Positions 53,986-63,844 of a stretch of DNA of 64,000 bases are shown one piece after another. Source of the stretch: Eukaryota sp. TZLM1-RC. Its lineage: Eukaryota; Metamonada: BaSk clade. The notes beneath the pieces were generated by a model, which was not told where the DNA came from, made no database searches, and saw only the letters and a program-made list of their open reading frames with translations. The first letter of the stretch is position 1; each line of letters starts with the position of its first letter. The translations under genes and the position numbers were made by a program. The DNA lies in NCBI GenBank assembly GCA_040285825.1, contig JAUPSS010000005.1, positions 992,001 to 1,056,000 on the forward strand. Reading direction: 5' to 3'.

Positions 53986-54609
53986 TGTTGTGGTTATTTA
54001 AATAATATAAATATTTTTATGTGTAGCAATAATATTAATATTTTCTTGAAGATGAGTTGTACTTGTTATAGGTGTATAATAACAGAAAAATGAGTGTGGA
54101 ATCACAGACAAAATTTTGAATTCAGTACCATTTAATACAGGCTCAATTTTACTTCTACTATACTTTCCTGAATGCCAGATAGAAAAACCTTATGTCTCGC
54201 ATTCTTCACAAAAGTGCTAGAGGATCTTGCTGCATCGCCAAGTTGTGGTACTTTGTATCGATGCAAATGCTCAAAGAAACTTTGACGCATTAAAACATCT
54301 GGTTGGACCAACTTGTACAATCATATACTCACCCATGAGAACTATGAAGATGAGGATGAACAGCTTGCTTCTGGACATCAGCCGCCAATCTCCAATTTTC
54401 GTGAGAAAAATAAGTTCTAAGATGTCTACCTTTGGCTTGAGTTGGTTCTTGAAGACATCTTACCCTTTTCCTTTGTCAGTAAGAACAATATTCGAAAAAA
54501 ACACTAAGCTAGAAGCAATATCAAGTGGAACCTTACTGAAATATGCTTCCTTGTTGGCTCAACAGGTACGAAGTCATCTATTATTTTTGATGGGAGATAG
54601 ATTTGGATT
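53986..54609. other. Region without a confident gene
   Basis: Contains a plus-strand ORF (54227-54676, MLHRQVVVLCIDANAQRNFD) with no recognised family, adjoining transposon debris. Confidence 0.35.
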
Positions 54610-54615
54610 TGTACT

Positions 54616-54675
54616 AGGGGTGTCCAGGTTCGGTTTTGGTTTCAAACCAAAACCACTTTTTCCGAAACCACGATA
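54616..54675. repeat. hAT-like terminus with 11-bp inverted repeat
   Basis: TAGGGGTGTCCAGGTTCGG resembles hAT terminal repeats and is followed by GGTTTTGGTTT-C-AAACCAAAACC, a near-perfect inverted repeat with a one-base centre. Probably a MITE or a hAT end. Confidence 0.45.
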
Positions 54676-54689
54676 AAACATACAGTTAA

Positions 54690-55172
54690 AAGTATAAAAC
54701 GAGATATGGCAGCAATAGACATAGAAGAATTTGGAAACCCTGTGTCATAGTTAAGATGCGGCAACATAGAAAAGTAATTATTGACCAAAAACTCTTTCGT
54801 AGACTGATTGTTCCTTCTAGGAAGAAAGAGTGGCACTTCATCAAGAGAATTGAACTTGAAAAAAAAACTTGATGTTCAGAACAATGTGAATTGTGATCAT
54901 CGTGATACCTGAATGTTTCTCAAAGATAGAAGTATTCATAAGATGGACATATCAGATGTTCACGAAGCTCAAAAAAATAGCCAGAGCATTAGAGTGTTGG
55001 TTTTTTTCAACGAGCTTTGAGGATGTATTTCAACAGATGCTGAGCGTCAGAAATAGAAACAATTGATTAAATTGATTTCGATAAAGGATAAAGTTGAAAA
55101 GACAAAATGAGATATGGTAGTAAGAGGTATAGAAAAAGTTGCAAACCATGTGTCATAGTTAAGATGTGGAAA
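54690..55172. repeat. Tandemly duplicated non-coding unit (left part)
   Basis: A block containing GAGATATGGCAGC...GTGTCATAGTTAAGATG, ATTATTGACCAAAAACTC and AGAAAGAGTGGC at 54700-54840 recurs in diverged form at 55105-55172, and continues after the C3 insertion at 57980-58160. The copies share the same word order, about 70-85% identical by eye. Content unidentified. Confidence 0.6.
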
Positions 55173-55254
55173 TGATGCTGTAGGTTGGAAAAGTGGGGTT
55201 AGATAAAGTTGATTTATTTTCTATTCATATTATAGAAGCCTAAAGACGCCAACA
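55173..55254 (-). repeat. 3' LTR of C3 (82 bp)
   Basis: Minus strand TGTTGGCGTCTTTAGG...CTACAGCATCA. The first half matches the C1 LTR; the second half is different (TTATCTAACCCCACTTTTCC). Preceded by the polypurine tract AAAAGGGGAGAAGCAG. Confidence 0.88.
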
Positions 55255-55329
55255 CTGCTTCTCCCCTTTTGAAAATCAATTGGTTTTATATGAATATTCA
55301 ACTTATAATCAATAATTAATAAACTAAAA

Positions 55330-57162
55330 CTAATTCCTATTTCTACTGCTACGCCTAGGCCGTTTAGAGGCGCTAGACTCGTTGGAAGGACCTCTTTTAT
55401 TAGAAGTACGTTTACCAACTTTTCTAATTCTCTTGTCTTTACTCAATAACTTATAAGCTTCTGAATGTTTAACTGAATGGAGAGGCTCATCTGTTGTCTC
55501 ACCGCCAAACCATTGAACAGTACAGAAACTACCTGAGTCAGAGTTATACTCTGAGAGGATTTTCTCTATAACATGTTTCTCAGCATCGCCTGCTGCGACT
55601 GTCTTAAGAAATTCGATATCCTGTGGATTTTCAGCGTTATAGATTTTGCAATCTTTCTTAGCAGCCTTTAATTGGGTGCCAGTGGTAAGATTCTTTAGTA
55701 ATAAAATAGAGTTGGAAGGATGATCTATTACTAAGAATGGTCCGTTCCAAGATTCATGCAATTTATTATGTTGTTTGGTTTTACGAAGGACATGGTCACC
55801 AATATTAAATACTATAAAACGCGAACTAGCATTATCTACTGAAGTTGGAGTATTCACTGTTTGGTGATGCTCTGCTTCTTCCCTTTTTTCTTGCACAACG
55901 AATATTTTTCAATTTAATATCATCTATTAAAGGAATATTGGAATCGAATTTTGATATGTTTCCTAATATATTTGCAGGGTCCGATCTTGGGCTAATCGAA
56001 GATCCAAAAATAAGTTCGTATGGCGTAAAACCTGTTTTTCTGTTTTTAGTAGAATTTATTAATGATTGGGATATGGGTACATAAGTAGACCAATTTCCAT
56101 AATCATTAAAATCTATTAATAATTTCCTCAAGCACTGCAAAACGTCTCTATGTTTACGTTCTACATGTCTATTACTTTCAGAGTAGTGGGGCATTGAGTT
56201 ACTCGTCTCAATTGCTAATCTGTTACGCACTATCTTGAAAGTCTCAGTGGCGAACTCAGGACCATTATCACTGTGAATTAACATAGGTATGCCAAAAATT
56301 GCGCAAACGTTCCAAATTGATGCGTCTTTGGTCTCTAAGGCATTGAGTTTCTTTAGAGGGACTAAAATTGAATAACCAGTAAATGAATCTAAAAATACTA
56401 TCAAGTATTTATTACCATCGCTATCAGTATTCAAAGGTCCAATTGTATCGACATTTATTCTAGCAAAAGGACGATCCGCCCAAAGGGAACCTGTGGAAGG
56501 TGTTTTTGTTCGTTTGACTGGTGCCGTTTTTTGACAAGTTGGGCATCTTTTGACATGTTTTATGAGGTTCTTTCTCATATTAGGCCAGTAGAAGTCGCTT
56601 TTAGAAAATTTTTGTAGACTGTCGTTTTTGCTTGGGTGGCCAGATTGAATCAATCCATGTGTTAATAACAAAGCCTGTTTTCTGAAACTTTTTGGGACCA
56701 GAATTTTTTTTATTATTTTTTCAAATTTGAGTATTTTCATCAAAAATTGCGTTTTCAAATAAGGAGTCCTTATTGTTTATGACAATCTGTTGTGCTGATC
56801 TAATCTTAGAGTACCAAGAAGAAATAATGGGTAAATCTTGGTGTCTGCTAAGTGACGTTATTAATGTGAGATCTTCAGAATCCGAATCTGAGTCGTCAAT
56901 TAGAGGAGGTATTTCATAATTTGAGTACATTGTGTTTGGTATATTTATACTGCAAATTGATGAAGGTTCTTCCTCCTGATTTAGGTCGATTTCTCGATAA
57001 CATATCTGCCCAGTGGTCATCTTCACCAGGTCCATGGACTATGTCAAAGTCGAATTCAGACAGTATCGGCAACCATCTCTTTACAATCCTATTTTTCTCT
57101 GGCGCAGTTGCCAGGAATGCAATGTTTTTATGATCAGTGAAAATTGTTAGATGTCTAGTCAA
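55330..57162 (-). pseudogene. C3 RNase H and integrase
   Basis: LTRHLTIFTDHKNIAFL and GEDDHWADMLSRN, then integrase: HGLIQSGHPSKNDSLQK...CPTCQKTAP, NVDTIGPLNTDSDGNKYL, HSDNGPEFATETF and VERKHRDVLQCLRK (D, D, E all present), LHESWNGPFLVIDHP, and tail HVIEKILSEYNSDSGSFCTV. Open parts are 56914-57162, 56721-57035, 55832-56758 and 55330-55896, with shifts between them. Confidence 0.83.
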
Positions 57163-57184
57163 AAGATAATTCTCTAAGCAACTT

Positions 57185-57824
57185 TCAGTTAGAATTAAAC
57201 GTATTGCATATTTGTAAAGTGGACCATTTCCTTTGAGTTAGATCTGGGTTATGGTTAGGAATTAGTTCTGTCACATCTACTGTTGGGATGTGATCAGGGA
57301 GTACATCAATGGAACAGACTTGTACCGGTTGCTCTTTCTCTGATATTATGGGGGCAATTACTGGAAGCTTAGGTCTCTGGTGGAGCTCCGTTGATCGGTC
57401 GCCCGTAACCATGAATCTGAACTTCTTCTTCCTTGTTGTAGACATAAAATTGTTGGGACGGTTCTTCGTAATCTTTCAGGACAGACGAAGTTTTTGAACT
57501 TGACCCATTATTTGTATTTTTAGGTGAAGAGGGGGGTGGTCCCGTTCCTGAAACCTTTTGTGGCTTGTTGGACTTGGAAGAGGCGGGATGTGGTTCCGAG
57601 CCTGGTTCCATTATTTCGGACTTGAAAGAGGCGGGCGGTGGTTCCGTGCCTGAATCCATGGGTTTAATTTGAGGAGGGGCGGAGGGTGGTCTCGAGCCTG
57701 AGTCCTCAACAATATTCATCATTATTACATCTCCTGTTGACATGTGTATGCTGAAAGCATCCCTGTCGTGTTCCTGCATGTTAATTTTAAGGAAGTCAGT
57801 GCTCTGGTTGGAAGGAACTGACAT
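57185..57824 (-). pseudogene. C3 gag remnant fused to RNase H
   Basis: MSVPSNQSTDFLKINMQEHD...: acidic/Pro-rich Gag N-terminus to 57369, frame change, then FMVTGDRSTELHQRPKLPVIAPIISEKEQPVQVCSID (matches the C1 segment VTGDPSTSLHLPKLPVVAP...QVCSIDSIPEHVPTVN). It then joins RNase H at DLTQRKWSTLQ, a deletion of roughly 2.5 kb relative to C1. Confidence 0.75.
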
Positions 57825-57897
57825 GATATCTTCTAAAGATATCCTCTGTCAAAAAGCTGTGTGTTGTCAAAGTGGTATACCTATTAACCTAAATGGC

Positions 57898-57909
57898 CAA
57901 TAATTATTG
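57898..57909. other. LTR-boundary palindrome CAATAATTATTG (C3)
   Basis: Same octamer as C1 and F although the LTR 3' half of C3 is unrelated to that of C1. Confidence 0.88.
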
Positions 57910-57979
57910 ATGCCGTAGGTCGGAAAAGTGGGGTTAGATAAAGCTGATTTATTTTCTATTCATATTATAAAAACCTAAG
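57908..57979 (-). repeat. 5' LTR of C3, lacking its first 10 bp (72 bp)
   Basis: Same as the 3' LTR but begins CTTAGG instead of TGTTGGCGTCTTTAGG, although the target duplication abuts it directly. Confidence 0.82.
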
Positions 57980-58160
57980 GAAACATAGAAAAAAAATTAT
58001 TGACCAAAAACTCTCTCGTAGATTGGCTGTTTCTTCTAACAACAAAGAGTGGCGTTTAATCAGGAGCTCAAAAGAATGACCAGATCATCTGAATATTTAC
58101 GTGTTCCTAGCAGCTTGAGGATGTTTTGCCTCAGTCATTTGGCGTCAGAATCAGAAACAG
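57980..58160. repeat. Duplicated non-coding unit (right part, after C3)
   Basis: Continues the repeat interrupted by C3: GAAACATAGAAAAAAAATTATTGACC matches the copy at 54755-54790. Confidence 0.6.
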
Positions 58161-59530
58161 CTGAACAGTCATTGGAAAATGTTTCTTGGCCTGGAATTTG
58201 TTTCAATACAATTGGAACAATGGAGATTTAATTATTGTTTATGTTACAATTGCAGTTTCAGGGAGGTAATAAACACTTCAGAGCTTTTATGTTTATTAGT
58301 GCCAAATGACACATCACACTATATTAATGTATATATTGAGACATTAAATGGAATTCCGTATACTGTGCATTCGGCATTTGAAATCTTGTTAATGGGTACT
58401 TTGCTTTCAGTTACTGGATTTTTGTAGCGGCTATCGAGCATGCATGTTAGTACGTACAGCATTGTAACCGATTTTTTGGACAAACGGAGCTGCTAGACAA
58501 TTGCTTTGAGCATCTTCCAAAATTACTTCTAATGGTGCGCAATAATATAGCACATTCACAAAAAAGCTACCGACAGCTGTTTCTTCGGCTTTCTGTATCC
58601 CATTATAAATAGATGTATCTAATGATTTCTTTCTTTTTAAACGACTAACGTTTGAAGTAAAAGGGAGCTGTTTCTTTGCAGAGGGCGATAAGACGTTAGA
58701 ATGAGTCTTTTTTCCCGATTTCAAGTCTTTTAAGTAAGCCTTGTTTAATCCTATCCAATTTAAGCTACAAATTGGGACATTTTGTACGACAATTCAGACA
58801 CTGTAAGTTTAAAAGGTTCAATGGGTCGCTCCAATGGAAATCTTCTCAAAAGGTCGAGATGGGGGGGGGGGGATCAGTAGAAGAGTGAAGAAGAAGAAGA
58901 AGGTAGATCAAAATTTTCATCAACAGGAACTGATGATTTTGCATAAAAGTGTACCAAAAGGCTGAACTTCATTGCAACAAAGAGAAAATAGAACGCAATA
59001 CAGATTTTAATGCATTTGTTAAATTTAAGTAAAAAATATAACCAAAAGGACCTGAAATAAATAAAAGAGTTGCAACAGAAGTCCTGTTAATTGATTTGAA
59101 TTCAAATTGTTAAGGAAACAAGATCTTTTCCTTTGTTAAAATGCTGTTGAAAACCAAAGAAGCATGAATTCTCACAAATTAGTCTCCAATTGCAATTGGT
59201 CGAACATTTGATGTATTTTGTTGAGGGTAATTAATCGATAACTGGTCATCGCATAAGGCACTTTATTTTTTAGGGTTAAAATGTTATGGGGCATTGACAA
59301 AACAAGTCCACCTGAGTTTTTCATTTTGCAGATTTGGGTCCATCCATAAACGCTTTTGCAAAATTGGGCCCTTGTTCTCATTCTCACTGGTGTTATCTTC
59401 TCCATCACTGTCCTATTGTTCTCCTTTTAATAAACTTTGTCACTTCTGTCACTGATTCTGATAGTCTCTATCAATGCTAAACATACACTTTTATTATGAA
59501 CATGAACATTTATACATATCGAAAACTCAA
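58161..59530. other. Region without a confident gene
   Basis: Two minus-strand ORFs (58431-58724, basic N-terminus; 59172-59408) show no recognised family. 58861-58872 is a run of 12 G followed by purine-rich repeats (AAGAAGAAGAAGAAGG). Probably transposon debris; nothing else supported. Confidence 0.4.
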
Positions 59531-59532
59531 CC

Positions 59533-60157
59533 TCAATACTGTAACAGCTCATCCAATGGAGACAATCCAGATACATGGATGTCAAAGTTCAGTGCTTCCA
59601 TCGTCTCCTCTTCCTGATAATGCAGCTCTTGCTCTCCTCCATCTAGATCAGCGTCTTCTTCACAACAATCGAACTCACCCTTAAGTATTGCATCAAGCTC
59701 CTCTTCATCTAACCGTTGTCTCTTCGCAGTCTTTCTTGATTGTCTACGAAATCGTTTCTTCCGTCTTCTACCAACTCTCTTTGTATAAACAGGAGGAAGA
59801 ACTGTTTCCATTCCATCATCAATTTCCCAATCGTCTCTTTCTTGATTGTCTACGAAATCGTTTCTTCCGTCTTCTACCAACTCTCTTTGTATAAACAGGA
59901 GGAAGAACTGTTTCCATTCCATCATCAATTTCCCAATCGTCTCTACCTCTCATTGGTCTTAATCCGATGGTAAATGTGTTAACAAGGCTTTCCATCTTAA
60001 AGTAGCAACTGATATATTCTAAAGGAGATTTTTTCTTCAAAACACAAGCGGCAACGAGGTGACAACAAAGATATCCACAATATTTCGTTTCACCACATGT
60101 ACAGGTGCCGTCTTTCAAGTCTACAACGAACACTTTCTCAACTTCAATGCTCTCCTG
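59533..60157 (-). pseudogene. MULE transposase C-terminus with SWIM zinc finger
   Basis: Minus-strand reading EVEKVFVVDLKDGTCTCG...CGYLCCHLVAACVLKKK is a SWIM finger (CxC...CxH), typical of the C-terminus of MULE transposases. The following basic/acidic tail (DDWEIDDGMETVLPPVYTKR, VGRRRKKRFRRQS) is duplicated by a 106-bp tandem repeat that shifts the frame. The 5' side is cut at 60158 by the LTR of A3. Confidence 0.7.
59732..59943. repeat. 106-bp tandem duplication
   Basis: The unit starting TTTCTTGATTGTCTACG occurs at 59732 and 59838, with almost no differences. Since 106 is not a multiple of three it breaks the MULE tail frame, so it is recent and disabling. Confidence 0.88.
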
Positions 60158-60292
60158 TGTTGTACTGTGGACAATTAGTCTAGTACATCTGTATTTATAT
60201 AGTATAGTTCACTAGTGCTGGCCTTTATAAGGGCCGGTGAAATTCTAATAAATTACCCTTATTCTTTGTTATCATACATGGATGAAGCACCA
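60158..60292 (+). repeat. 5' LTR of A3 (135 bp)
   Basis: TGTTGTACTG...GAAGCACCA. The gag ATG at 60278 lies inside; the last 15 bp are codons MDEAP. Has TATATAGTATAG and AATAAATTACCC. Confidence 0.92.
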
Positions 60293-61560
60293 TTAATTAA
60301 TGGCCCGAAAAGCCACAATGATAACCCTCCTTCCTCTCTGAGGAAGAGTAATGTCCCTTCTTTGAAGGAGAACAATCCACCACCACCCACGGTGAGTAAA
60401 CCTCCCTTGACGGAGAGTAGCCCTTCCCTCGGGGAGAGAGCGTCCCCTCAAAATGAGAGTAACCATGGGAACCTTTTCCCCGGGTACGACCCCAATAACA
60501 TGCTTCCTAATGGAGCAAAGCTCGTACCGGGTAAAGGAACCAACACTGAGCTTTTTGTCAAGCCAGTTGATGGGGAAGGCACGGGTTCCTCGAATCCAAT
60601 CCCTCCTCCTTCTGATACTGGTAAACCTAAAGAAGAAGATCAGCCTGTTACTACAGTTACATCTCAGCAGGGCAAGGACGACCCTAACGACGGTGACGGT
60701 GACGGGAATGGTGATGAACCACCCAGACGCCCATCCTCCTCTCCAGATTGGACAGATACGGAATACCGCACCTCTCAAAAGTGGTACCGTAAACAATTAA
60801 GAGAGAAGGTAACCCTTGTCGTTCAGGAGTTCCTCCTAAATATTCGAGCCAATCCACCCGATGATAATAGGGATTGGAGTGATGACGAATTCGTCAAGGC
60901 CATTGAGACAGAGGCAAATATTCTCTCGGACCCCAGTTACGTAGGTGACAGGGACGAATTTCTAAAGAAAAGATGGCCCTTCCTCTTTGGTAGCTCGCGT
61001 GGTTATACCATGGACGATGTAGTTCACCAAGAACAAGATCAAAGCCCGGATATGTCAACTAGGCTACATCAATGTTCTGAGAGTGCAGTCCAATTTGCAG
61101 GAGATCCTGAGAATTGTTACTTCAACAACCCACGTTCGAAATACCAGGCTGCTGCTCCAAAACCACAGTGTTGGCACAGAGATGCCATTCCTGATCAACG
61201 GATCCGTGCTAGGAATCATTATTCCGGAGGCAACGAGTTGGAAAATGATCGGATGTTATGGATTGCCAAAATGTACCCTCATCACCATGCAGGCCGTATG
61301 ATGAGAGGAACAGTAAGACACTTCCTTGTTGAAAACATTCATCCAAGTGATAGAATTACAGATGGGTTAATGCTAATAGGTAGTATGTTCGTTGCTGATC
61401 GCGGAGATACAATTCAATTTCACCGCAAGGAAACCTTTGTGAGAACAAAGGGAACCAAGATCATCGAATTAATTGAACAACGAGTAAGACCTAATAAGAT
61501 AAAACTGGTTTATCCAGATCCTTGGATAGTTAAGCTCAAAGCTTGGGTTGACAGCTACCT
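60278..61560 (+). CDS. Family A Gag, N-terminal part (A3)
   Basis: MDEAPLINGPKSHNDNPPSS matches A1 Gag (MDRASLINGLNSHNDNPPSS). Open to KLKAWVDSY at 61560, where homology to A1 stops because of the insert; the frame runs on to a stop at 61621. Gag resumes at about 62223 (VFENILVKSSCLPYKHH). Confidence 0.75.
60291..60302. other. LTR-boundary palindrome CATTAATTAATG (A3)
   Basis: Perfect 12-bp palindrome with octamer TTAATTAA, inside gag codons CCA TTA ATT AAT GGC. Confidence 0.9.
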
Positions 61561-62222
61561 AGAGACCCTTCGCACCTCACGTAAAGCAGTTTTGGTTTCC
61601 CCTTTGATAAATAATTGTTGAGCTTTTATCAGCTTAACTCCACATTTAATCAAATTTTGACTTAATTTAAGATCTGAATCAATAATTGAATTAGTTTTTT
61701 GACTCAACGGACTGGAAATAATGAGATCAACAATGGAATTGGTATTTAATTGACCAAACGATCCATTATTTTCAAAAATATCAGCAAATATCGGGACAAA
61801 TTCAGCAAATTTAGAATCCGAAAAGGAAAAATAATACATATTTTCCATAAATAGCTTGTAACAATTGTAGTCCCAAGGGGTGTTTTTAATTGATTTTTGA
61901 ATGGCTCTAATCCGGAATTTAGATTCAGTTTGCGCCAATAGAAACTCGACAACCAAAAATTTCGAATAATCACTTGATGACAAATTTTGACTTTTTGGCT
62001 TGTAAAATATTTGCCGAGCTACATCAATAAGATGTTGTTCCACCAAAAGAATGCCACAACAAAGTCTAACAAAGGGATCAAATGGAAACCTGTGCAAAAA
62101 TTTAAGAACATTGCGTTGAAAATTTGGCAACTTTTGAGTAGCAACTAAGCCCAGCCTCAAAAGTTCAAAATTTACAGTTGTCAAATGATTTTGACAAATC
62201 ATCAATGAGCTCTTTTCAATCA
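61561..62222 (-). pseudogene. Captured gene fragment inside A3 gag
   Basis: Gag homology jumps from KAWVDSY (61560) to VFENILVK (about 62229) relative to A1, with about 12 bp of gag lost and 670 bp inserted. The insert has a minus-strand open frame of 222 codons (61555-62223) reading like an all-helical repeat protein (KLPNFQRNVLKFLHRFPFDP, LLVEQHLIDVARQIFY, RAIQKSIKNTPWDYNCYKLF), reminiscent of HAT/TPR repeats. I cannot name the gene; NRDE2- or SKI3-like helical repeats are guesses. There is no LTR, TIR or target duplication, so this looks like capture during reverse transcription or filler at a break repair. Confidence 0.55.
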
Positions 62223-62702
62223 AATCAGAGAGTTTTTGAAAACATCCTGGTCAAAAGTAGTTGCCTCCCTTATAAACATCATGTGGATGGAGTCCCTCAA
62301 GGTTCTAAAGATGCTCCAGATTGGGCCACTTTTAAACCTGATAATCAGAAGTTGCCTGAGCAGGATGATCAACCCAAACATCGCCAAATCCTAGACTTGA
62401 GCGAGATGCTACCATCTGAAGAAGCAAATCAATTGTTATTCTCGACTCCTTCAGTAGCACCGTATCTAGGAAGAAGACTATCATCTGCACAAGCTTCTGG
62501 ACAGAGTACTCCTGTTCCTCCCACTATTCCCTTGGTAGCTAGTAGTCCTTCAACTAACATACCAAGAGATCCTTTAGTTCTTTCCTCTGGTGTATACATC
62601 AAACCATTCACTGATGAAGAAAAGCTCATCAAGAAAATAGAAGAAAGGAAAAGACAACTAAAGAAACTGGATGATGGTTTTGATTCCAAGAAAATTTTCG
62701 AA
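62223..62702 (+). pseudogene. Family A Gag, C-terminal part (A3)
   Basis: VFENILVKSSCLPYKHHVDG...LFSTPSVAPYLGRRLSS...FTDEEKLIKKIEERKRQLKKL...DSKKIFE, parallel to A1 Gag to DAKKIFDF, then the frame enters the deletion join and a TAA at 62706-62708. Confidence 0.75.
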
Positions 62703-63520
62703 GTCTAAGAAAGATTTTGGTGGACTCTGGCGATTATAGCAATTGGAGTGAATATATCCCAATTGTACAACTTCAAATCAATTCAACTATTAGTAGAGTT
62801 ACTGGTCATTCGCCCTACAAATTAATGTTTGGTAGCGACCACAGCCCTAGCGCTGATCCTAGTAATATGTTTGAACTAATTAAATCAGCTAATGTTAATA
62901 TTCCCTTTGTTAAAGATCTTGAAGCAAAACTTGAAAGGATTTCAAAGAAGAGAGAAGAGGCAGAGCTCAGGCAAGCTCAACAACTGCCTGAAGTTAACAA
63001 ACATAGGAACCCTTTTGATAAAGGTGACTTAGTTTTGCGATTAAAAACTAATGGTAAACTCCATGGTTGCTTCGCTGGCCCTTTTCTCATTGAAGAAGTA
63101 AAATCCAATAAAAGCTTATTGCTCCAGAACTTAGTCACTGGTTCGTTATCTACAGCTAGTATAAATCATTGTAAACTATACCTTTCAGACTTCCCTAAAG
63201 AAGATCTTGATTGGGATAAGAATATTGCTGCTGGCGATATGGAAGAATCTGTAATCGTTAAAATTATAGATCACTTTGATTACGTAGATTCGAACAATAA
63301 TAAAGTTCCTTATTGCACTGCAGTTTGGTCTGGCGGCGAGACTTCGTCTGTCCCAGTTGCTGACGTCAAAAGCACTGAGGCATATCAAACATATTTGCGC
63401 TCTATTAGTCCTCGCACTACCAGGAAACGGAAGGCATCTTCTAATTCCAAATCTAAGACTAATTCCCCCGCAGTCAGTACTCGTAGCTCTCGTTCGAGAT
63501 CTAAGAGAGGGAAAAGGTAG
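62703..63520 (+). CDS. Family A integrase C-terminal fragment with chromodomain-like tail
   Basis: Coding text starts LRKILVDSGDYSNWS and continues YIPIVQLQINSTISRVTGHSPYKLMFGS, the post-DDE integrase region. Then LHGCFAGPFLIEE (GPF block) and ESVIVKIIDHFD...CTAVWSGGETSSVP (chromodomain-like), and a basic tail RSRSKRGKR. The catalytic core is deleted; the start codon, if any, would be at 62717. The stop abuts the 3' LTR. Confidence 0.75.
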
Positions 63521-63655
63521 TGTTGTACTGTGGACAATTAGTCTAGTACATTTGTACTTATATAGTATAGTTCACTAGTGATAGCCTTTATAAGGGCTGG
63601 TAAAATTCTAATAAATTACCCTTATTCTTTGTTATCATATATGGATAAAGCATCA
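63521..63655 (+). repeat. 3' LTR of A3 (135 bp)
   Basis: Begins at the base after the integrase stop TAG and ends ATGGATAAAGCATCA, followed by the CCTG duplication, which fixes the LTR end beyond the ATG. Preceded by polypurine AAGAGAGGGAAAAGGTAG. Confidence 0.92.
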
Positions 63656-63659
63656 CCTG

Positions 63660-63844
63660 TGTAGGCTTATGCCAATATAGGTTATAGTTATATTTGTGTA
63701 TTAGTAGTTACAGTATCACGTGATGCCACGTCATCACTTATTTATCTAGACTCTTGTTCAAATTCTCCTGATTATTCCCACCTTTCTAATAAACACCCCG
63801 TTTTCCTGTATATTACCTCGATGCATCTCCATACTAACCCAACA
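63660..63844 (+). repeat. 5' LTR of D1 (185 bp)
   Basis: Same length as the D2 LTR. Contains TATCACGTGATGCCACGTCA and TTTCTAATAAACACC. Its last 24 bp are gag codons 1-8. Confidence 0.83.

Larger units (their letters stand above)
55173..57979 (-). mobile_element. Gypsy family C copy C3, internally deleted
   Basis: TSD GAAA (55169-55172 and 57980-57983); the sister repeat at 54760 shows the uninterrupted site. Left LTR is 82 bp, right LTR 72 bp. Gag N-terminus is fused directly to RNase H at DLTQRKWSTLQ (about 57240), so Gag C-terminus, protease and RT are gone. The RNase H, integrase and chromodomain-like tail remain, with a few shifts. Confidence 0.88.
60158..63655 (+). mobile_element. Gypsy family A copy A3, internally deleted, with foreign insert
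   Basis: 135-bp LTRs at both ends, TSD CCTG (60154-60157 and 63656-63659). Contains gag (interrupted by a 670-bp insert) joined at about 62703 directly to the late integrase, so protease, RT, RNase H and the integrase catalytic core are missing. LTRs differ at about nine positions of 135, so it is older than B. Confidence 0.9.

Noticed and set aside
54227-54676. 149-aa plus-strand ORF as a host gene
   Set aside because: No recognisable domain, ends inside a hAT-like terminal repeat and lies in transposon debris; kept only as an unassigned region.
58861-58872. Run of 12 G as a G-quadruplex or telomeric signal
   Set aside because: A single homopolymer without repeated G-tracts; more likely slippage or assembly noise in debris.
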